64,000 nt of DNA from positions 73,164,308-73,228,307 of the forward strand of contig CP154954.1 in NCBI GenBank assembly GCA_039621445.1, read 5' to 3'. The position numbers and the translations under genes are program-made. This document shows, piece after piece, positions 9,550 through 19,421 of this stretch. Under the pieces are notes generated by a model. The model had not been told where the DNA came from. It did not search any database and worked only from the letters and a program-made list of their open reading frames with translations. How positions within the stretch are numbered: position 1 is the first letter of the stretch; each line of letters begins with the position of its first letter. This DNA is from Euglena gracilis (Eukaryota; Euglenida; Euglenophyceae; Euglenales).

Positions 9550-10568
9550 TTGAGAAGCTTATTCAGCGCAAGTGGATTGTACCCTCGAAAAGCGAGTGGA
9601 CATCCCAGGCATTCGTTGTTCCTAAACTTCCGGACCCCTCAGGTCAGAAGAAATGGAGACTGGTGCTGGATTACCGGTACCTGAACTCCCAGACAAGGGA
9701 TGATCCCTTCCCGCTCCCCCTGATCGAGGATTTGATCACCAAACAATCGGAAAACCGGTTGTGGTCAATTTTCGATCTGGAGGACGGTTTTAACCAAATG
9801 CACTTGCACACCGAATCACAACCATACACGGCATTCGTGACATCCAAGGGTGTGTACCAGTGGACGGTACTCCCCATGGGTGTTAAGAATGGCCCAGCCA
9901 TGTTTCAACGCATGATTCAATGGGTACTACGCGACTTACCGTTTGTCATCGTGTACATTGATGATGTGCTGGTGGGAAGACCACCACCATCCGCAACATC
10001 GAGCGAGGATATCCTCGACACTCACTTCCACCATGTTTGCGCGGTATTAAATGCTTTCCCAAAACATGTGCTTTTCGCGAAAGGCACGAAAATGCATCTG
10101 TTTCGCGAGCTTATAAAATTTTGCGGACACATCCTCAGCAATGGACAGCGGAAAGCCGCTCCGAGTAAACTAGAAGCCATTAAGAAATGGACCCCTGAAG
10201 TAATCAAAACGATTACTCACCTCAAAGGATTTTTGGGATTAGCCCAATATTACGCGATATGTATGAAGGACTTCGCGAAAAGCGAGGTGCCCCTCACCAA
10301 ACAGCTCAAAAACCGGGCTGTTGACAACACCAAAGTCATTTGGGATGACCAAATGCGCGAGGGCCTTGAGAAAATCAAGGTTTTGCTTTTGGAGAATGTT
10401 GTCCTCGAAATCGCGGACCCGTACAAACCATATGTGCTGGAAGTCGACAGCAGCGATTACGCTGTTGGCGGAGTTCTTAGCCAGCAAAACGCGGCGAATG
10501 AATTCCGTCCTGTGGCTTTCTTCAGCCGAAAGCTACAGGGCGACGACGGCAAAGGTCAAGTCAAGTAG
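9492..10568 (+). pseudogene. pol: Reverse transcriptase and RNase H start of element A
   Basis: Contains the Ty3 RT landmarks in order: Leu-Asp-Tyr-Arg near 9670, Phe-Asp-Leu-x-x-Gly-Phe near 9770, Leu-Pro-x-Gly-x-x-x-Gly-Pro near 9870, the catalytic Tyr-Ile-Asp-Asp (9953-9964), the thumb with Gly-Phe-Leu-Gly-x-x-x-Tyr-Tyr near 10,225, and the RNase H start with the first catalytic Asp near 10,445. The frame ends at a TAG (10,566-10,568) inside RNase H and continues in the same frame after it. Confidence 0.85.
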
Positions 10569-12377
10569 AGTATACGGGAGAAGGAAACATACGCAATCGT
10601 GCTTATACTCCAGAAATTTCGCAGCTGGGTCGCCAGCAGCCCCGTCCAGATCCTCGTGAAGACCGACCATCAGAGTCTCCAACACTGGTACACCGAGGAT
10701 TTAAACAAGGCCATGTCATCGGTCGGAAGGCGATGCAGATGGCATGAGTTCTTGAGTCAGATCAACCTTGTGGTTATTTATACCCCTGGTCATACACAGA
10801 AAGTAGCGGATCCGCTCAGTCGGGCCCCTTGGTATTACCATGGGAACCCGGATGAGGGAGACGCGATTTTTCATGGAAGTCAGGAAGCTGACGAATATGC
10901 ACGTCGAAACGACGCTGCGGACAATGTTTTGGATTCTTTTCCCGTTTCACAACTATTCCTGGTCGCACCAGTGCGCGGAAGGCGCCGACGTGGAAACACG
11001 TCCGGGCCCCGGCGTATTACGCGCACGGAGTCCCCTTCCCCACTGTTCTTTCGCGAATGGGATTATAGTCGTGATCCGGTGTATGACACCATCGTCACCA
11101 GCCTTCGTAATGGCGAAGTGCTGGAGAATTACACTCGTTCACCTTTACGGTTGGTTTTTCGCAATGAGTCGGGTTACAAATATTGTATCCCCCAGGACCT
11201 GGTTGATGATGTGATTTTGTGCTATCACAACCACGGTCACCCTGGGGCCCCCAAACTTCTTTCGTTGGTGGGCCGCAGGTATTGCACAACCCTGAGCAAA
11301 AAAGAGCTCTACTCACGCTGTTTGCGAATAGCGCAACGGTGTCAAATTTGTCAGGCGGTAAAACCCCGCAGAGGCACCCCCCTTGGTACGATGGACTTTT
11401 TTCCCGTACCCCCTGACATTTTTACATCCCTCTGCATGGATTTTCTGGAATTAGAACCGTGCAAAGGAACGGAAGACAAAATTTACGATTACGTTTTTGT
11501 TGTCGTCTGCCGGCTGAGTGGGTACATTGTAGCCATTTCATGCCAGAAATCAGGGTTGACTGCCCAAAGTTTGGCAGTTATGTTTTTGGAGAAATGCATT
11601 TGCTTAATGGGTTTACCGAATGAAATTGTGAGTGATCAAGACCATTTGATCTCTTCAAGGTTTTTCACCACTTTGTGCGGTTTACTCGGAATCGAGCAAC
11701 ATTTTTCCATTATATACCGACCCAAAGGCAATGGTAGAGCGGAGGCAGCCGTGAAGTCCGTCGTGAATATGCTTCGCCTTTCACTGGCTGACTCGCGCAG
11801 CAACTGGATATCAGTGCTACCATGGTCTTTGTTTTATATCAATACCTTACCTGGGTTGGTTTTACCTCACTCCCCCTATAAATTAGTTGTCCGACGGGAC
11901 CCTCCGGCCATAGGGGATTTCCCTTCGGAGAGACCCGCCCGAACGAGTGTCAGTTGCGAGACCTGGTTTGCGGAAGTAGAAAATCTACGTTCTGCAGTCC
12001 AGAAGCGAGTCACTGATATGCCTGCAACTAAACGGAAATCGTTTTTGCAGAATTTTAAATCACCTGTGTATAGTCCCGGTGACCGCGTGTGGGTGAGGAA
12101 TAGCCGTACTCGCATGCAGTCTTCCAAGCTGGACCCCCTTTGGCTCGACCCCTGTGAAATCCTAGAAAGACTAGGTACCAGCGGGCGTTACAAGGTGGCA
12201 TTACCGAGTGGTGTTGAGGACGTTCATATGGACGACTTCAAACCATACCTGTCACCACCGGATGGGAAACCCATCCCGTGTCTGCACTTCAAACCCCGTT
12301 CCAGATTACCTGAGACGGACGATTTTGTAGTCGATAAAATCATCGATCACAAAATAGACAAAGGTATGCACCTTTGA
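10569..12377 (+). pseudogene. pol: RNase H end, integrase and start of chromodomain, element A
   Basis: Same frame as the RT upstream. RNase H ends near 10,830 with the Ala-Asp-Pro-Leu-Ser-Arg motif. The integrase has the HHCC zinc domain (His pair near 11,225-11,240, Cys-x2-Cys near 11,340-11,352), then catalytic Asp near 11,438, Asp near 11,633 and Glu near 11,745. The C-terminal DNA-binding region has Gly-Asp-x-Val-Trp-Val near 12,080. The start of a chromodomain is cut by a TGA at 12,375-12,377. Inserts cDNA into the genome in active relatives. Confidence 0.85.
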
Positions 12378-12512
12378 AAGGTCCGCTGGAAAGGGTATGG
12401 GCCCGAGGAGGACACTTGGGAGCCAGCAACCAGTTTTGTTGGGTATGTCCAGCAGGATTGGAAGCTGTGCAACAAAAAGCATAACATTGATGTTTCCATG
12501 ACAAATTTTTGA
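12378..12512 (+). pseudogene. Remainder of the chromodomain of element A
   Basis: Reading on in the same frame after the TGA gives the Val-x-Trp-Lys-Gly-Tyr and Thr-Trp-Glu-Pro core of a chromodomain, which binds methylated histone tails and guides integration in chromoviruses. It ends at the TGA at 12,510-12,512. The stretch 12,513-12,673 has no assigned feature. Confidence 0.6.
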
Positions 12513-12673
12513 GAACGCATGGGAAACCCATGTTGGTTTCGCTTATTTTTATCATTGATTCTTATCATTCTTTCTTTCCACAGACTTTTTAGAAAACAAT
12601 ACGCAAGCGGTTACCCTTACCAAATTACAACCAACAACCCAACCATCCCACCGTACCGACCCCGGGCGGTATC

Positions 12674-14077
12674 ATGCTGCCCGGTGGAAGGGAGCCAGGC
12701 GGAGGACCGCCTTACCAGCCCACCACTCACCCTCAACCTGACCAATATGCGTACCGATACGGTACGCAGCCACCTGCATGGACTGCGGCTCAGGGAAACC
12801 CTGAAGCCAGCAGCAGTAGCAGGATGACCCCGATGTCCGCGGAAGCGCGGCCATCTCAGCCATCAGGCTCTCGTCGCCTCCCACCGTATGCGGGTGTGAT
12901 GATCCACCGCACGGCGGAGACGATGAACCGGGTTATGCGTATGAGCGCAAACCCGGCACCAGACCACCTCACCCAGGCATTGTGGGATGACCACTGCCGT
13001 AAAATTTTGACCATCGCGAATACTCCTCCAGCCCTGTGGTGTATGTGCGCCCAGGCGACGATGACCGGTTTGGTGTATTACACCGACCCGGACACGTCAG
13101 GATCCGCGGCGGACATTACCATGCGTGACCTGGGCGTGGAAGTCCCGCCACAGGTAGCACGGCAGGTACCACCAGTTGGCACTTACACCGCACATTTTCG
13201 TTGTCACCCCCCCGGATTACCCGAGGAAGAGACAGGGGAAGCACCTGTCCGGAGTGAAAACCCACACGTGAAAGAAAGTGTTTTTCGATCCCCTTAGCGC
13301 ATGCCCCGGCGGGAATATCCTGCGCGGGAGCATGTGTCTCAGTACACCGTCTCTGGGGATTACCCCCAGGAGGAACCAGTGCCACGGGATCAGTACGTGT
13401 ATCCACCTCAACCCCACCCAACCATACCTGACCCTATGCCACGACGTCCTGTGGAGGGAAACCCTCCCCCGACGTCTGACATTGCCCGAAGCGCTCGTCC
13501 GCGGGAAGACGGGGCAGCGCCTCGTGCGGCGCCAGTTCATCCGGTTCGGGATGAACCCGTTAACCCGTGGACTGGCCGGCCGTTCGAGTCCTAACAGGAG
13601 CGTCAACAGTATGAATATGCTGTGTCGATCCAACGACAAATCGCACGTCGCCCTCCTGTTTCCGCTGGCCAGGGATACCGTGCCCGGGCGGAAATGACGA
13701 GAGAAGAGCGCCAGCAGTATGATGCTGCTGTGTCGGCTTTCACAGGAGTCCCAGCTCCATCACGATCAAGTCAACCAGCGCGACAGCAGGACGTTGCTGT
13801 GGCGGAAGCGCCATCAGCACGACCCACAAGCTCTGCCGCCGGCAAGCGTGACCGCGGCCCGGAAAACCTGACGCCGCAGCCACAGCGCCGCCCGCCGAGG
13901 TCGGAAAATCCGCCCGCGGCGATGCACGTCGACGCTGAGGAGGAAGCTCCGCCAGCGCCAGACGTGACGGCAGAACGGGCACGTCGGGAAACCCGGCCAC
14001 CCCCGGTCGCGCCGGTTTACTCGAATCGTGGTGACGCTGAGCAGAATTTGCTCGAACGCCCAGCACGGTGTCCGTGA
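12674..14077 (+). pseudogene. ORF3 of element A, Pro-rich N-terminal part (three frames)
   Basis: Three consecutive open pieces, 12,674-13,297, 13,301-13,594 and 13,622-14,077, with the same Pro/Arg/Ala-rich composition and the same short-hairpin texture as A's gag and pol. The first has a small folded-looking block (about 12,960-13,090) with Cys-x-Cys. They read like one protein broken by small lesions. It lies where some Ty3 elements and retroviruses keep env or accessory genes, but I see no signal peptide or membrane segment. Unknown function. Confidence 0.45.
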
Positions 14078-14921
14078 CTTACCCTGTGTTTAAACCAGAA
14101 GACCCAGAATACTGGGATTACTGGGCCACATTCGAATGGCTGTCTAACACAAAAGGTAAAGGTAAATGAAAGGGCAAGGGAAAGGGAAAAGGTAAGGGCC
14201 AGGAGAAAGGTGGGAAAGCCCCACCTGGCAAAGGCGGAAAAGCCGCTTGGCCAGCTCCAGGCAAAGGCGGAAAATCTGCCGGACCCCCAGCAGGAAAAGG
14301 CGCAAAAGCCGCCGAACCTTCGAAAACGAAGGACTATGACGTTGCCTCGGTGTTCAAATACCTTGAGGAGATCTGGCCGGAAATCGATGAAGATCTCCAA
14401 AAGTTCACAAAGGCGGGCAACGTGATCCACCGACCACCGGATGCGGTGCTCGAAGTGGTGCAGAATCGTATGAGCGATCACTGCAAACGTTTTTTCTACA
14501 GTTCCGAACTTCATGCTTTTGAGGGATATCCTCATTCGAATGAAGTTGTCCTTGACCGGATGCCCGGTTTCTGGGAGCTGTGGTTCTGGTTGGGATACCC
14601 CTGCCAGAATTTGGCATTTTTACCGACCGAAACGGTCTGACGTATATCGATTGTATGAATACTTGTGAAGACGGCGAAACGTTCGTCGCACAGTTGAAGG
14701 AAATCTTCACGCACATGTATTCCGTGGGAGCACCGGGAATCCAGTGGAAATATTACCCCCTGCCGGAGAAACTCCAGGCGCAGGGCGCGGTAATGTTCAC
14801 ATGCAATCTTCAAGTATACTTGGACAGCATGTATGGCACGCTGTTCAAGGTACTGGACGTCGACCTCGCGTACCCCCAGCGGTACAAACCGGAATGCCAG
14901 TTTTGCAAGGAAGTTCACATT
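14065..14921 (+). pseudogene. ORF3 of element A, Lys/Gly repeat and folded domain
   Basis: From 14,065 the frame runs through a Lys-Gly repeat (with a TGA at 14,167-14,169), an Ala/Gly/Lys linker and a helical region to 14,640. A second frame from about 14,580 continues to 14,921, where element gamma interrupts it. Removing gamma and one CATT copy joins it in frame to 16,474. The region 14,350-14,921 is aromatic and Cys-containing, so a folded domain is likely, but I do not recognise it. Confidence 0.45.
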
Positions 14922-15145
14922 TGTAGGATTCGCCAAGTCTGCAATTCCTATTTCAAGATTGCACAGCCATTGAAGAATGCCAATTGTTCTGTAGGGAGCA
15001 AAAAGCTTACACTGATTGCGTGGGTCACTGATTGAACCTCCAAGAAGTCCTGTCTTTGCTTGTGCTGTCTGGAAGTTTTGAAAAGTTCAATGCCAGAAAG
15101 GTCAAAAGTGAGACACTGGGTCCAGGCCAAGAATGGGCACTCAAA
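14922..15145 (+). repeat. 5' LTR of gamma
   Basis: Pairs with 16,246-16,469. Predicted RNA 5' end at 15,008 from complementarity to the primer site. ORF start at 15,090. Confidence 0.8.
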
Positions 15146-15659
15146 CAATCAGTGTACACCCTGTACAATCAGTCAGCTCCCGGGCTTGGTCAGCCCAGAT
15201 GTCATTGACGAAGTGTCCAGAAAGATGCAGAAGGATCGATTGGGAAGATGGACCACAGCCATGACAGAATGGGTACAGAAGATGCAGTCCAGCAGCTGCA
15301 GATGTGGACAGGTTGGGGTCTACTGCTGTCCAAGGACTGTGATTGAAGGTGAAGCTGATCACCATGTACATCCTGTGTCGCAAGAGTATGTTTTCAGGGA
15401 TTTGGAAGTTCTGCAGCAGCACAAGAGCCCTGCCATGGCAATTTCATCTGTGCAATCTGTTGGTGTTCAGGCGGCTGAAGTGGAGGAGATTGCAATCATT
15501 CCAAGAGTGGAAGTTGCTGTGCAAGCTGCTGAAGAAGATGACAATCAATCTGAAGACAAGACGAAACAAAAAGAGATATGCAAGGAAAGACGAAACAGAA
15601 GATTACAATCTAAGAAGAGGAAGAAGGAGGAGCCGCTGAAGCCATTCCCTGTGCGCTGA
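15090..15659 (+). CDS. Gamma-element protein, Cys-x-Cys motif and basic tail
   Basis: 189 codons from the ATG at 15,090, the first AUG after the predicted RNA 5' end. It has a basic N-terminus, a helical middle with Glu-Trp followed eight residues on by Cys-x-Cys (15,297-15,305) and a Cys-Cys pair at 15,324-15,329, then a Val/Ala/Glu-rich stretch, an acidic patch, and a long Lys/Arg tail. The overall plan matches the alpha and beta proteins, but the third Cys spacing differs and direct similarity is weak. No enzyme motif. Confidence 0.6.
   Translation: MPERSKVRHWVQAKNGHSNNQCTPCTISQLPGLVSPDVIDEVSRKMQKDRLGRWTTAMTEWVQKMQSSSCRCGQVGVYCCPRTVIEGEADHHVHPVSQEYVFRDLEVLQQHKSPAMAISSVQSVGVQAAEVEEIAIIPRVEVAVQAAEEDDNQSEDKTKQKEICKERRNRRLQSKKRKKEEPLKPFPVR
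15146..15156 (+). promoter_or_regulatory. Self-priming primer-binding site of gamma
   Basis: CAATCAGTGTA follows the 5' LTR and is the exact reverse complement of 15,008-15,018. No tRNA-type site is present. Confidence 0.72.
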
Positions 15660-16245
15660 ACCGTGTGTTTTTGCTGCGATTTCATTGCAACTCAAGTGTA
15701 AGCATTTTCGTGGTTTGGTTTGTGATTGCCCAGCCACCATTTGTAGAGATTTGCCCTGCAGGGCACTTTGCTTTTGGGTTGTCCCCATTTGATTTGCCCA
15801 GATTTCCCCTTAACAGGGCAGGCACCAAAAAAATGGATGTCATTGCCCAGTTGGGGAGGGGTCAGGGTACAAAGGGTGGGGGTACTCTGTTTTGCCCGCA
15901 CGGGCACAGAAGTACGTCAGGGCACATAACTGACCAGTGGATAAAGACATTTGGAGCTGAAGATTTTCCGCCTTGCCCAGATGTTTGCCCACAGTCCCGT
16001 TTTTTTGGCTACTAATTTCTGGGCACAAAAATCAGGATCCCCTTTTCATGATTGCCCGAATTCCCTCCAGGGTACATTTTTGTTGGCCCCCCCCCAGGGC
16101 CCAGGGATGACTGCCCAGGGGGGGGTGACAATTCGGGCACATGGGGGGGGGTCGGGCAGATCAGGGCGAGGTTGGAATTTCGACTTGGCAAATTTGACCT
16201 GCGAATGCCAATTGACATTCCAAGGAATGTTCTGAAGGAAGGGGG
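15660..16245 (+). other. Gamma 3' untranslated region, TTGCCC array and polypurine tract
   Basis: Non-coding. TTGCCC occurs about seven times between 15,724 and 16,060, often facing GGGCA to form short palindromes (for example a 14-bp one inside about 15,752-15,768). The purine run GAAGGAAGGGGG at 16,234-16,245 abuts the 3' LTR. Confidence 0.65.
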
Positions 16246-16469
16246 TGTAGGATTCGCCAAGTCTGCAATTCCTAATTCAAGATTGCACAGCCATTGAAGA
16301 ATGCCAATTGTTCTGTAGGGAGCAAAATGCTTACACTGATTGCGTGGGTCACTGATTGAACCTCCAAGAAGTCCTGTCTTTGCTTGTGCTGTCTGGAAGT
16401 TTTGAAAAGTTCAATGCCAGAAAGGTCAAAAGTGAGACACTGGGTCCAGGCCAAGAATGGGCACTCAAA
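16246..16469 (+). repeat. 3' LTR of gamma
   Basis: Near-identical to 14,922-15,145, followed by CATT. Confidence 0.8.
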
Positions 16470-16473
16470 CATT

Positions 16474-18185
16474 GTTGACTTCTGGGGTTTCGGAGAACGC
16501 GGAAAACCGCCTCCGACTGCCGAGAATGCCGGTAGCCAGCCGACCAGGAGATTCCTCCTGCATCAGTGCCGAAATCCCCAGATCGGAACGCAAGACCGAA
16601 AGGTGCTGAAACAGCACCGGCAGAAAATATTTCTGCTGCAACAGTATTGGCACAGGGCGTGGATTACCTACGTCCTTGAGGTCTGCATATATTTCCTGGA
16701 ATACATGACCACCGATGTGGATATCCACAGAAAGTGGTTACCTCGGGGATACACCGAGGTAGACGCCAGACCCAATGATCCAGACCAACGCAGGATGAAC
16801 CTGCGACCGGACTGGGAAGAGGCCGAAATCGGCCTCCAGGAGCACTTGGACACCCAGTTCCGGTAAATCCTGATCTGGGAAGATTTCCAAATGTTTTTCG
16901 CGGCACACGAGGGGAAAGAACCCCGTTGTGCGTTGCCGCTGCCCGCTTTCCTGGAAGACACAGGAGAATACGGCGTGAGCGAGAATTGTCGACAGCAGTG
17001 GGAAGACCTCCGCCTGATCGACGACGACGAGCCGCAACCTCCGCCCGGAAGCTGGGTAAGAGCGTCGTGGCCGGTCCCATACCCCAACTCTGACAGGAGT
17101 GAAATTATAAGCTTTTACCGCCTGTCAGACGCACAAGGGTGCTACAGAAGCGGAAAAGGCCCGCGTTCTGCAGCACAACTACACACAGAGGAATCCCCTC
17201 CGGAAGCGGAGGAGGAGGAGGAAGCAGGCCCAATGGCCGAGGATGAACCTCAGCCAGCGGAACCACCGGCACGGGAAACCTGTAGCCCATCTGTTGTGAT
17301 ACTGGACACTGTGGCAGAAACTGCCCAGCGCCCAGGATCACCGGCAGGTGAAATGACACCTATACCACTTTCGCCAACCTCACTGGGTACGACAGGCGTA
17401 CCGACCCCTCCACGGGAAAACCCGCCGGAGACGGTACCCCACACGCCTGAGGTATTACGCCTCAATCTCCCTGTTTCCGGGGAAACCCCGTCGACAGAGG
17501 AGCCAGCGGAGGAGCCCACTTCAGGTGAAGGCCCTTGCGGCGCACCTCGCTGGGCGGGCGCGTACCTGGTGGTTTGCGGTCACTGATCGCAGTGGTCACT
17601 CCACGTGGCACTGTGGCCAGTTCTTCCACAGCTGCGGCGGAAACTGCCCAGCCGGTGGAAGAAACACCTGACACTAAAGCCATGGCGGAGGATGAACCTC
17701 CCCAAACGCCGGCGCCACCGCCAGTGTCGGAAGCGACACGGACGGAAGGCGACCAGACAGCAATGGCAGTGGAGACAATACCCACCGTGCCAGTACAGGA
17801 TGAACCTGTACCAGCACGGGCAGTGCCACCAGAGGCACGGGATGAACCCGCACCTCAGGGCACAGCCACAATCACTGCACAGAAGCGTCAAGGCACACGG
17901 ACACCAGCGGCTGAAAAACAGGCCGAGCGGACGTCCATGCCTCTGCCACAGGCTCAACCAGCGCGAAGTGCGCCGGCCAAGCCTGCACCCACACCATCCC
18001 CCACGGCTACCCCTGGGAAACCCACAGAAGCCGCGAAGGAGCGTGTAGGACGACCATCAGCTCGGGAAACCTCTGCTGAAGGTCAACGACGCTCGGCGTC
18101 GGGGAGAATACCCCCGTCCCAAGCGTCACCGCGCACCTGGGCGAGCAAGCGCGACGCCGAATGGCGGCCCTCGGATACGTTCTGA
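16474..18185 (+). pseudogene. ORF3 of element A, helical part and acidic Pro/Glu-rich region
   Basis: Continues 14,921 in frame to a TAA at 16,864-16,866. It is followed by 16,891-17,586 and, after a frameshift near 17,540, 17,535-18,185. The first part is helical with Trp and Arg. From about 17,150 the protein is low complexity, rich in Pro, Glu, Ala and Thr. The same hairpin texture as the rest of A runs through it. No domain recognised. Confidence 0.42.
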
Positions 18186-18314
18186 TCAAAGGACCATTTT
18201 CGGCCCTGACAGAACAGTGGCTCAATCCACCGGTTGAGACATTGATTTGTCCTCAGTTTGTGGTCGATCATCATGTACCTGTTTTTCAGGTCATGAGGCT
18301 CAGGATCATCCTGA

Positions 18315-19421
18315 TTGATCGCGTTCCAGTCGATGACAACTTCATCTTCCGAAGGTGTCTCGGCTGTTGAGGCGCGGGATTTTCCCTGCCCCTTTGACGG
18401 AGGTTTCGGCTGTGAGGTTTTCCCATACCCGGATGACGCGACGTGCGTGAATCCTTGTCCCGAGGTTGATCCCCGACAAGAGGATGCAGCAATGTGGCCG
18501 CCAGCACCACCACCGCCTTTCGGTGGGGGCTGATCACCAGATTTCGGTATGGGCTTGCAAGGGGCGGCGCCCGGCTTTGTTTTTGCCTGGGCCTTCGGAC
18601 TTCCGGTTTCCGGAGTGACCTGGAATTATTACAATTCCAGATCCCCTCGTGTTTTGGCCCAATACTTCGGTGAGGAATTCCTCATCGACAAAACGACGGA
18701 AAACCGTTTTGTGTGGCTTTGCACTGTATGCCACAAGATGTATAACAGTGCACCTGACTTGGGATTACCCCTCGTCCATGTGTGCAACCCTGTGGATCAG
18801 AAATCGTTCCACAAGGATGTATACATCCCCAACTGTGCCGCCTTGGTATGCGCCAAGTGCGTGGATAGTTGGACCCACAAACACAATTTTGGCTACACCG
18901 AGCGGAATGGTACGAATGTACCACTCCTCTGCGTCCACTGCCGTCGAGGTACCTTCTGGCAAACTGCGGAAGGCGCAGTTCGCACAATCGTGCCAAGTGC
19001 CCAGAAGCCACTGGAGGAATACTCCACCTTGCACAAAAAGTATAAGGACTTTTTCAAGTACTCCAACCTCAAGCTGGAAGACTACCGCCACACGGGAAGG
19101 GCCCGTGGGTGGCAGATCGACAGTGGGGCGATACGCCTCGCTGCTGAGGAGGCAGGGGTAAGATTACCTTACCTCTGGGAGACAGCGGACAGGGAAAAGA
19201 TATTTTTCCGCCTGTTCACAACACAGGACCGAAACGGTCGCTGGTGCCTACCACAATGGCCACCCGAAAACAACGGGATGACCTGGAAAGACTGGCTTGG
19301 GGTCGTATTACGACCACATACAGTCCGCGCGGAATGTGCGTATTACATGCCAATTGACTTCCACCCGGGGAATGCCCCACAGGTGTCAGCCAATCACCCA
19401 CGGATGAATCACTTCATCTGA
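18315..19421 (+). pseudogene. ORF3 of element A, C-terminal Cys/His cluster
   Basis: Open from 18,315 with one in-frame TGA (18,531-18,533) and then to 19,421. Between about 18,715 and 18,960 there are three Cys-x2-Cys pairs (Cys-Thr-Val-Cys, Cys-Ala-Lys-Cys, Cys-Val-His-Cys), extra Cys, and a His-x-His after the second pair, a layout typical of a treble-clef or RING-like zinc-binding fold. The segment after it is Trp/Tyr-rich and looks folded. I cannot name the family. It is the best-preserved part of ORF3. Confidence 0.5.

Larger units (their letters stand above)
14922..16469 (+). mobile_element. Small non-autonomous LTR element, family gamma
   Basis: 1548 bp with two 224-bp LTRs starting TGTAGG that differ at about 2 positions. 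Target duplication CATT lies at 14,918-14,921 and 16,470-16,473. The LTR end is set by the duplication and by the primer site and ends AA rather than CA; the two bases after each LTR happen to match, leaving 2 bp of ambiguity. It has a self-priming site, one ORF that starts in the LTR, and a purine tract before the 3' LTR. It is inserted in sense orientation in ORF3 of A. Confidence 0.82.

Noticed and set aside
16470-16471. Gamma LTR ending in CA, two bases further
   Set aside because: That would give no target duplication and would break the host frame; ending before CATT gives a 4-bp duplication, restores the frame and places the primer site at the LTR edge.
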